Of a stretch of 13,102 bases of DNA, positions 7,988 to 13,102 are shown piece after piece. Under the pieces are notes generated by a model, which had not been told where the DNA came from, made no database searches, and worked only from the letters and a program-made list of their open reading frames with translations. Positions within the stretch are counted from its first letter, which is position 1. Every line of letters begins with the position of its first letter. The stretch comes from JBMYXZ01 sp049608925 (lineage in GTDB: Bacteria; Pseudomonadota; Alphaproteobacteria; JAGOMX01): assembly GCA_049608925.1 (NCBI GenBank), contig JBMYXZ010000036.1, positions 1 to 13,102 of the forward strand, given 5' to 3'. The translations under genes and the position numbers were made by a program.

Positions 7988-8478
7988 TGGCCGCTGATAT
8001 TATCCGTGGACTAAAAAGCTTTTTGTTAATCGACATTGCCAAAGGTATGTGGTTAACCCTTAAGTATATGTTCAAGCGTAAGGCTACGCTTAATTACCCC
8101 TATGAAAAAGGGCCGCTTAGCCCTAGATTTCGTATGGAGCATGCCTTGCGCCGCTATCCAAATGGTGAGGAACGATGCATCGCATGTAAGCTATGCGAGG
8201 CTGTGTGCCCGGCATTGGCCATTACCATTGAGGCGGAACCACGAGAAGACGATAGCCGCCGCACCACAAAGTATGATATAGACATGACCAAATGTATATA
8301 TTGTGGCTATTGCCAAGAGGCTTGTCCTGTTGACGCCATCGTCATGGGGCCAAACTATGAGTTTTCCACCGAAACCCGCGAAGAGCTGTTTTATGATAAA
8401 GATAAACTGCTGGAAAACGGTGACCGTTGGGAGGCAGCTCTGGAAGCCAATATAAAGGCAGATGCCAAATATCGTTAA
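7987..8478 (+). CDS. nuoI: NADH-quinone oxidoreductase subunit I (23 kDa subunit, clusters N6a and N6b)
   Basis: This ferredoxin-like subunit carries electrons from NuoG to the terminal cluster in NuoB. It has 163 residues, the typical alphaproteobacterial length. Two [4Fe-4S] motifs are present: CIACKLCEAVCPA (Cys64, 67, 70, 74) and CIYCGYCQEACPVDAI (Cys103, 106, 109, 113). Each CP pair ends one motif and completes the partner cluster, as usual in 8Fe ferredoxins. The N-terminal amphipathic helix (residues 8-30) rests on the membrane in known structures. GGAGG at 7976-7980 is six bases upstream. nuoJ would normally follow; instead the TPR gene starts after 22 nt. Confidence 0.97.
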   Translation: MAADIIRGLKSFLLIDIAKGMWLTLKYMFKRKATLNYPYEKGPLSPRFRMEHALRRYPNGEERCIACKLCEAVCPALAITIEAEPREDDSRRTTKYDIDMTKCIYCGYCQEACPVDAIVMGPNYEFSTETREELFYDKDKLLENGDRWEAALEANIKADAKYR

Positions 8479-8500
8479 TCTATAGTTGAAGTGAGTAAGT

Positions 8501-9625
8501 ATGAGTAGAGTATTACTAGTTGCCGTTTTTGTTGCCATTATGGCAAATCCCGTGTGTGGCAGTAAAAGTGAACAATGGACCTGGGATGGCTTGGCCAGTG
8601 AAGGCGACGATTGGCTGACAGAGGGTAAATTTCAGAAGGCACATAAATGGTTTCAGATGGCACTTAAAAGATGTCCGGATGAAAAAAAATGGCTTGTAAA
8701 TACTAAGCTTGCTCTCGTATATGAAGGATTTGGAGTTTATAAGAAAGCAATAGAATACGCCGAGGCAGCAGCAGAAGGCAGATACGAAGAAGATCCATGG
8801 CTGCACTTTTTCCTTGCAACGACTTACCCAAAAGAACAGCGCTGGCTGGATGCAGTGGTAACTTCGATCTTTACGTTAGTGAAATTTGATTTGCAGGAAT
8901 CCCAAAATGCTGCACTACGCGAAGTGTTATTTCAAGCTGCTGAAAATATTAAAGAGGATGTGCCAGTAATTTGGACGCCGCTGGCAGATTACTTAGATTT
9001 GCTAAACGAGGATCAATATTACGAGCTGGGCAATTTGCTATTTGAAGGTGAGCATTACGATTCCGCCTCTGATATTTTTCAGTATGGCTTAAGGTCAAAA
9101 CCAGAGGATTCTCATCAATTTTTCTCGGCTCTTGGAATGTGCAAGCTGAAGCAGAAGGAATATGAATTGGCTGAGATGCACTTCAACTTGGGTATCAAGA
9201 TGGTACCTGATTGTGTACAGTGTTCTTCAAATAAGGCGGCGGCGCTTTTCTACCAAGACAGATATAAGGACGCGATCTCAATATATGGAACCATAACAAG
9301 TCAGCATGGAAATCTTGATTGGAATGTTTATTTTAACTTTGCATCTTGCTTGTTTAACACTGGTAAATTTAAGGCTGCAATTCTATGCTTCCTTGCGGCC
9401 ATAAAGCGTAACAAAGATATTTCATGGGTCGCTCATTACCACTTGGCAGAATGTTATAAGAAAATACTTCTACTGGATAAGGCTCTTAAACATTTAGGAA
9501 TTGCTGGTAAGGATCCGTCTGATGCTAGCGAAATAGCGCGCCTCGAGTATATTCATCTTCTGTGTGTAATGGGTAAATTCAAGAAAATTGGGGATGCCTT
9601 AGAAATGGCATCTGGAGAAAGGTAA
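8501..9625 (+). CDS. exported TPR-repeat protein of unknown function
   Basis: This codes for 374 residues. The N-terminus MSRVLLVAVFVAIMANPVCG looks like a Sec signal peptide with cleavage after VCG, so the mature protein would be periplasmic. About nine TPR-like units of ~34 residues follow, near 28-60, 63-93, 98-130, 172-202, 205-237, 240-270, 274-305, 308-340 and 344-374, with the usual small and aromatic positions (for example YYELGNLLFEGEHYDSASDIFQYGL). TPR solenoids scaffold protein-protein contacts; no enzyme motif is seen. It lies 22 nt after nuoI on the same strand, with no terminator between them, so it may be read through from the nuo operon. Its base composition is lower in G+C than nuo (hand count of four 60-base lines each: about 36% against about 50%), which hints at a separate origin. 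A link to complex I is possible but unproven. Confidence 0.8.
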   Translation: MSRVLLVAVFVAIMANPVCGSKSEQWTWDGLASEGDDWLTEGKFQKAHKWFQMALKRCPDEKKWLVNTKLALVYEGFGVYKKAIEYAEAAAEGRYEEDPWLHFFLATTYPKEQRWLDAVVTSIFTLVKFDLQESQNAALREVLFQAAENIKEDVPVIWTPLADYLDLLNEDQYYELGNLLFEGEHYDSASDIFQYGLRSKPEDSHQFFSALGMCKLKQKEYELAEMHFNLGIKMVPDCVQCSSNKAAALFYQDRYKDAISIYGTITSQHGNLDWNVYFNFASCLFNTGKFKAAILCFLAAIKRNKDISWVAHYHLAECYKKILLLDKALKHLGIAGKDPSDASEIARLEYIHLLCVMGKFKKIGDALEMASGER

Positions 9626-9636
9626 ACTATTGTATA

Positions 9637-9657
9637 TATCAAGTTCAAGACTTGATA
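9637..9657. terminator. possible bidirectional hairpin between convergent genes
   Basis: TATCAAGT (9637-9644) and ACTTGATA (9650-9657) form a perfect 8-bp stem with a 5-nt loop. The M48 gene's stop codon (9645-9647) sits in the loop, and the TPR gene ends 11 nt before the stem. The stem is AT-rich and no clear U-run follows on either side, so termination would be weak. Confidence 0.35.
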
Positions 9658-10472
9658 CTTATCAGCTCAACAGTCTTCTGCATTTCTAGCTGCTGCAAAT
9701 TGATCTTTTTGATTAATCTTTTTGCGCGGTCCTTTGCTGCTGGATGCGTGCTAAAGAAGGCTTCCAGGCTAGATTGCGACCCGAGATCTTCAATCATCTC
9801 AAAAAACTCGGTTGCTCCACCAACATGCCCAAAGGTAGCATGCAACAGTTTTAGCCCCCAGTCATCAGCAGCATATTCTTGTCGGCGTGAATATTCGTTC
9901 TCGAACGCCATTGTAAGCTGCGCAAACAGTCCTGATATATCTTTGCCCAAAATGGCGCGGATAATTTTTGCCAAGACTAGCTCTCGGCCAATGCTTTTCA
10001 GATGGTCGCGATTTTGAAAATGCCCCAATTCGTGACCTAATACAAAGACCAATGCGTTCTCGGTTTTCAGCTTATCCAGCAGGCCTGAGGTGACTATGAT
10101 GAATCCTCCGGGAGCTGCATAGGCATTGACCACAGGGGTTTCTTGGATCAAGACTTTGAAGGGATAGCGGTGCTCTAGGGCTGACAGTGGAATCATGTCA
10201 AAGATTTCTTGAACCTGTTTTTGTCGTTCTAACAAGTACGGAGAAGGGTCCTCGGTAATGCCATAGTTTGGGCGGATTTTATCCCATAGCCATTGTTCTT
10301 GTTCGGCAGAGATTGTGGTAACCACCGAGTCAATCGCAAAGCCGAGGCCAATATAAATCACGCCCAAAATAGCGAGCAGATAGACAAACAGTTTACTGGC
10401 TGTCTTCAATGGATGCTTTTTCGTAACGTTATGCCCACCGTGGAAGGTTGTTGGATGATAGTTCTTATGCAT
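9645..10472 (-). CDS. membrane-anchored M48-family zinc metallopeptidase
   Basis: The product has 275 residues. One hydrophobic segment near residues 28-48 (FVYLLAILGVIYIGLGFAID) acts as anchor or uncleaved signal and follows a His/Lys-rich N-terminus. The catalytic zinc motif is HELGH (147-151), and the third ligand is Glu199 in SRRQEYAAD (195-203), the SRxxExxAD pattern of M48. NAYAAPGGFIIVTSGLL (116-132) is the substrate-cleft strand typical of the YfgC/LoiP/Oma1-like branch. Such enzymes degrade damaged envelope proteins in the periplasm or at the inner membrane. It is the last gene of a minus-strand operon and overlaps the preceding YbjQ-like gene by 8 nt. No chaperone domain or C-terminal TPR region is present, so it is closer to the short Oma1/LoiP type than to BepA. 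Confidence 0.9.
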   Translation of the reverse strand: MHKNYHPTTFHGGHNVTKKHPLKTASKLFVYLLAILGVIYIGLGFAIDSVVTTISAEQEQWLWDKIRPNYGITEDPSPYLLERQKQVQEIFDMIPLSALEHRYPFKVLIQETPVVNAYAAPGGFIIVTSGLLDKLKTENALVFVLGHELGHFQNRDHLKSIGRELVLAKIIRAILGKDISGLFAQLTMAFENEYSRRQEYAADDWGLKLLHATFGHVGGATEFFEMIEDLGSQSSLEAFFSTHPAAKDRAKRLIKKINLQQLEMQKTVELISIKS

Positions 10473-10896
10473 GTGACTTCATGTAGACCTTTGTGCCATA
10501 GGCGGTGACTTCTACCATGCGTGCAGAAATATTTAGGGTGGCAAAGCGCACATTCAAAATACCATCACAATCGAGAGAGCTTTCTTTAAGGCGCAAGATG
10601 GCTTCGCGCTTTGCACGGTCCAGTAAAGATTCATAAGCCGTGATACTGCCGCCAAATATATTGCGCAAGCTAGCCCACACATGCTTGAAAAAGTCACTGC
10701 CAATGACAACCGATGCAGCTACGAGCTCAGTATGTTTTATACTATTCATATCAGCGATCTCAGGTTCGTTGGAGATAGGCAAATAGGCCGTGTTCTTTTC
10801 CCTAACACGAATAATATGATAGTGTTGACGCTCTTTTCGCACACCCACCAAATAGGTAGCGACTAACACGATGAGGATTAGCAGTAACTCAGTCAT
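10465..10896 (-). CDS. YbjQ-family (UPF0145) protein with N-terminal membrane anchor
   Basis: The product has 143 residues. Residues 3-20 (ELLLILIVLVATYLVGV) form a transmembrane segment, followed by a ~40-residue linker and then a YbjQ/UPF0145 domain from about residue 55. Family landmarks are LVAASVVIGSDFFKHVWASL, the NIFGGSITAYE motif matching the family's IVGGRSGAYE, the helix RAKREAILRL, and NVRFATL near the end. The family is called a heavy-metal-binding domain in databases, but metal binding is not established, and few cysteines are seen here (one in the domain). YbjQ proteins are known to form ring-like oligomers. It overlaps both neighbours by 8 nt (ATGACTGA upstream, ATGCATAA downstream), so the three proteins are probably translated together. 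Confidence 0.85.
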   Translation of the reverse strand: MTELLLILIVLVATYLVGVRKERQHYHIIRVREKNTAYLPISNEPEIADMNSIKHTELVAASVVIGSDFFKHVWASLRNIFGGSITAYESLLDRAKREAILRLKESSLDCDGILNVRFATLNISARMVEVTAYGTKVYMKSHA

Positions 10897-11215
10897 GATC
10901 TGGCTCTATGTGAACGGCTGTTCCATATACAAAGATTTCCGAGGCACATTCCATGACGGAAGAAGTGGAAAACCGAATGTTCAATATAGCGTTAGCGCCG
11001 GCATCTTCAGCGTGTTTAATAACGCGCGCCATGGCTTCATCACGTGACTTTGCCATTAATTGAGAATAAGAAGCAATCTCTCCGCCGATTATATTGCGGA
11101 AAAAAGCCATTATATCTCGGCCTGCATGCTGTGTCTGGACGGTGCTGCCGGATACCAGTCCAAAATGCTTGGTGATCTTATGGCCTGGGATAAAGTGAAG
11201 GTTGGTTAGCTGCAA
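10889..11215 (-). CDS. YbjQ-family (UPF0145) soluble protein
   Basis: From TTG 11213-11215 the product has 108 residues, close to E. coli YbjQ. LQLTNLHFIPGHKITKHFGLVSG aligns without gaps to the start of that protein, which puts the TTG in the place of its first Met. Landmarks are NIIGGEIASYSQ (family IVGGRSGAYEK), the helix KSRDEAMARVIKHAE, GANAILNIRFST and a terminal VYGTAV. There is no membrane segment. In-frame ATGs further upstream, the first at 11297-11299, would give up to 136 residues. They are disfavoured because an extended -10 promoter at 11247-11255 lies downstream of, or overlapping, all of them. AGG at 11225-11227 gives a modest ribosome site for the TTG. It is the first gene of the YbjQ-YbjQ-M48 operon. 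Function is unknown. Confidence 0.82.
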   Translation of the reverse strand: MQLTNLHFIPGHKITKHFGLVSGSTVQTQHAGRDIMAFFRNIIGGEIASYSQLMAKSRDEAMARVIKHAEDAGANAILNIRFSTSSVMECASEIFVYGTAVHIEPDHD

Positions 11216-11246
11216 AGGTCGAAGCCTGTTTTGTTGATTTGCCTGC

Positions 11247-11255
11247 ATTATAACA
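11247..11255 (-). promoter_or_regulatory. extended -10 promoter of the YbjQ-YbjQ-M48 operon
   Basis: The minus strand reads TGTTATAAT, a perfect extended -10 (TGnTATAAT). No good -35 is seen, which this promoter class tolerates. Transcription would start near 11240, giving a leader of about 25 nt to the TTG start of the first YbjQ gene. Inferred from sequence match and position. Confidence 0.5.
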
Positions 11256-11344
11256 TGAAGATGCAACATCCGAGAGCCTATAGTGCTTTTTACTAGCATT
11301 TAAGATAAATTTCTTATAGCTTAGCAAGCGAGTGAGTTGAGTGC

Positions 11345-11349
11345 CGGGA
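11345..11349 (+). promoter_or_regulatory. ribosome binding site that fixes the secretin start
   Basis: GGGAG lies five bases before ATG 11355. A TTG at 11337 is also in frame but would place this site inside the gene and add residues ahead of an otherwise standard lipoprotein signal. Confidence 0.6.
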
Positions 11350-11354
11350 GTCTT

Positions 11355-12965
11355 ATGTTACATCGTTTGTTTGGTCTGTTTGCTTTATTGATCTGCTTGG
11401 TTGGCTGCGATGCTTCTAAGCACTTGCAACATCATGACCCAACATTGCAGATGCCAAAAAACGATTATGAGCAAAGGTTGACAGGGCAGGGAGACTTTAA
11501 GAAGCAACCAAAGCCGCAACCACTTATTGCAACTCCTAAAAAGCCCCAGATACCGGCGGTGCTTAAGCGTTTAATTACCCTGTCGGTTACAGATCAAATT
11601 CCGATGAAGGAAGTCTTTATGGAGATGGCGCGCCAGGCAAAAGTGACGCTGGCGCTGGACCCTAGCATTAACGGCGGCATTTACTACCAAGCTCATAAAA
11701 AGCCTTTTATGGAAGTGCTAGATGACATTTGTGCGATGGCAAAGTTACGGTATTCGTTGAAGGGATCATCCGTACATGTGCAACAGGACACGCCTTATCA
11801 CAAGACATACAATGTTCAGTTCCTTAGTTTGTCACGCGAAAATACCAACCGCATTTCAACTGCAACGGATGTTTTCACCGCGATGGAAGGCTACAGCCGA
11901 GACTTTGATAATGGCTCTAGCACGATACTGACTGAAAAATCGTCAGTAAACTTCTGGGAAGAATTAGATGCTAACCTGGCGAATTTGATGGAAAATACGG
12001 GCGATGACCAAGCGCATACATATTCAATTCATAAACAAGCTGGGCTGATATCGATCTTTGGAACACATCACCAACACAAAAAAGTGCAGTTGTTTCTGGA
12101 CCAAATTGTTGAAGCAACGCAGCGACAGGTGTTAATCGAAGCCAAGATCGTCGAGGTCAACCTGAACGAAGAATTTAAGACAGGTATTAATTGGAACCGA
12201 CTTAAGAAGGACTTTACTATTCAGGGCTCATTCGGCGGTATTGCTAAGCCAGGGGCTTTTGATGCAGCCATTACGCCTGACAACAATGTCTTTACCCTGG
12301 GCACAGGCAAGGAAAGTCTGACAGCTTTGGCCAGTATTCTGAATCGCTTCGGCACGGTTCGGACGCTCTCCAGCCCCAGAATGACGGTGATGAACAACCA
12401 ATCGGCAGTGCTGAAAGTGGCAACGAACTTCGTGTTCTTTAAAATCAATTATAGTCGCGAGATTCGAGAAAACGAGCAAAATGATCTGGAACGCGCATCA
12501 AGCCAGATCCAAACTGTGCCGATTGGTCTTGTTATGGTTGTGCACCCTACAATTGATAAAGAATCCGGGCGGGTTACGCTGACGCTGCGGCCGACGATAT
12601 CTCGTGTAGTGCGCGAGAAGGAAGATCCGGCCGTGTCGATTCTGTCGCAAAATGCCAGGACTTCAAAAATCCCAGAAGTGCAAGTGCGCGAGCTGAATTC
12701 AGTTTTGAATGTTGAAAATGGTGGTGTAGTTGTCATGGGCGGATTAATGGAAGAACGCTCGGACAATGAACGCAATGGTGTGCCAGGTGTAGGGGATATC
12801 CCCATCTTGGGAGACTTGCTCGCCAGTGCAAAAGATGACAGCAAACAGGTTTCAGAACTGGTGATATTCTTGCGTGCAACCATCCAAGATACAGTGCCCA
12901 CAATCTTTAAGGCAGATGAAGAATTATATGCAACATTTGTGCATGACCCCCGACCCTTGTTTTAG
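11355..12965 (+). CDS. lipoprotein secretin of the MshL/PilQ type (type IV pilus or type II-like secretion)
   Basis: Secretins form the outer-membrane ring through which pili or secreted proteins pass. The product has 536 residues. MLHRLFGLFALLICLVGC is a lipoprotein signal with lipobox LVGC and acylated Cys18, so the protein would be lipid-anchored. A Lys/Pro/Gln-rich linker follows. A short STN-like N-domain lies near residues 72-140 (DQIPMKEVFMEMARQAKVTLALD). A middle region contains SSVNFWEELDANLANL, resembling the FWxEL stretch of MshL proteins. The secretin domain spans roughly residues 250-515 and ends with the signature GVPGVGDIPILGDLL and a final LVIFLRATI strand. It is transcribed away from the YbjQ operon. 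No other pilus or secretion gene is in the window, so the system it serves cannot be fixed; MshL is the best match by eye. Confidence 0.88.
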   Translation: MLHRLFGLFALLICLVGCDASKHLQHHDPTLQMPKNDYEQRLTGQGDFKKQPKPQPLIATPKKPQIPAVLKRLITLSVTDQIPMKEVFMEMARQAKVTLALDPSINGGIYYQAHKKPFMEVLDDICAMAKLRYSLKGSSVHVQQDTPYHKTYNVQFLSLSRENTNRISTATDVFTAMEGYSRDFDNGSSTILTEKSSVNFWEELDANLANLMENTGDDQAHTYSIHKQAGLISIFGTHHQHKKVQLFLDQIVEATQRQVLIEAKIVEVNLNEEFKTGINWNRLKKDFTIQGSFGGIAKPGAFDAAITPDNNVFTLGTGKESLTALASILNRFGTVRTLSSPRMTVMNNQSAVLKVATNFVFFKINYSREIRENEQNDLERASSQIQTVPIGLVMVVHPTIDKESGRVTLTLRPTISRVVREKEDPAVSILSQNARTSKIPEVQVRELNSVLNVENGGVVVMGGLMEERSDNERNGVPGVGDIPILGDLLASAKDDSKQVSELVIFLRATIQDTVPTIFKADEELYATFVHDPRPLF

Positions 12966-13073
12966 GGGTGGATTCCGCACATCGATTGCTAGCTGCTTGA
13001 CTCATACGTGTGCGGGATAAATTAATTAGGAAGAGGGGGCTGCTTTTCAGGATTTCTTTCCGTACTCCACCCC
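12965..13073. repeat. nested inverted repeats after the secretin gene
   Basis: GGGGTGGA (12965-12972, starting in the secretin stop codon) is a perfect complement of TCCACCCC (13066-13073). Inside it, CCGCACA (12975-12981) pairs with TGTGCGG (13009-13015) around a 27-nt loop. The two could build a branched RNA or act as a weak terminator between the secretin and the convergent minus-strand reading frame. No U-run follows the inner stem, and chance occurrence is not excluded. Confidence 0.3.
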
Positions 13074-13100
13074 ATACTCCAACGCTCCGGGCATAAAGCC
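13047..13100 (-). CDS. possible C-terminal end of an unidentified minus-strand gene
   Basis: A minus-strand frame enters from the right edge and ends at TGA 13047-13049, reading GFMPGALEYGVEYGKKS. The sequence is protein-like in composition and would converge with the secretin gene, leaving 81 nt between the stops. I do not recognise the protein. Other minus-strand frames are also open to the edge, so this is a guess. Confidence 0.25.
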   Translation of the reverse strand, partial: GFMPGALEYGVEYGKKS

Positions 13101-13102
13101 AT

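Noticed and set aside
8481..8486. TATAGT before the TPR gene as a -10 element
   Set aside because: No -35 element at a suitable distance (the bases 17 nt upstream read GCAGAT) and it lies only 14 nt before the start codon.
11289..11319. TTTACT and TTATAG as a plus-strand promoter for the secretin gene
   Set aside because: The spacer would be 19 nt or more and the -10 match is poor; no better plus-strand promoter was found in the gap.
12449..12901. Minus-strand open frame of 150 codons inside the secretin gene
   Set aside because: Ser/Thr/Arg-rich antisense shadow of the conserved secretin domain.
13022..13102. Alternative minus-strand frame ending in PEKQPPLPN at the right edge
   Set aside because: Also open to the edge, but its composition (Pro, Trp, Cys) is less protein-like than the frame ending at 13047; neither can be confirmed.

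Overview
The window looks like a piece of a chromosome from an alphaproteobacterium with moderate G+C, possibly a host-associated lineage. The evidence is the alphaproteobacterial/mitochondrial style of its respiratory complex I subunits: long C-terminal tails on NuoC and NuoE, and a NuoG without the extra N7 iron-sulfur cysteines. The complex I gene set is also split, since only nuoC to nuoI are here. I cannot place the organism more precisely from sequence alone.

Layout from left to right. (1) The 3' end of a ProQ/FinO-domain RNA chaperone gene on the plus strand. (2) A convergent minus-strand gene for an unrecognised, all-helical repeat protein of 205 residues. (3) A divergent promoter region, about 270 bp. 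(4) A tight plus-strand operon nuoC-D-E-F-G-H-I for the NADH-input module, the connecting fragment and one membrane subunit of complex I. Its genes overlap or lie at most 9 nt apart. (5) A gene for an exported TPR protein only 22 nt after nuoI; it is visibly more AT-rich than the nuo genes. (6) A minus-strand, three-gene operon, reading from right to left: a YbjQ-family protein, a membrane-anchored YbjQ-family protein and a membrane-anchored M48 zinc metallopeptidase, each pair joined by an 8-nt overlap. (7) A divergent plus-strand gene for a lipoprotein secretin of the MshL/PilQ type. (8) A short tail that probably holds the end of a further minus-strand gene and two nested inverted repeats.

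How the genes work together. NuoE, F and G oxidise NADH and pass electrons through their iron-sulfur clusters. NuoC, D and I carry them to the quinone site, which sits against NuoH in the membrane. NuoA, B and J-N must be encoded elsewhere if the complex is functional. The YbjQ-YbjQ-M48 operon looks like an uncharacterised envelope module, since two of its three products carry an N-terminal membrane anchor. The secretin points to a type IV pilus or related export machine whose other parts lie outside the window. No tRNA, rRNA, CRISPR array or insertion sequence was seen.
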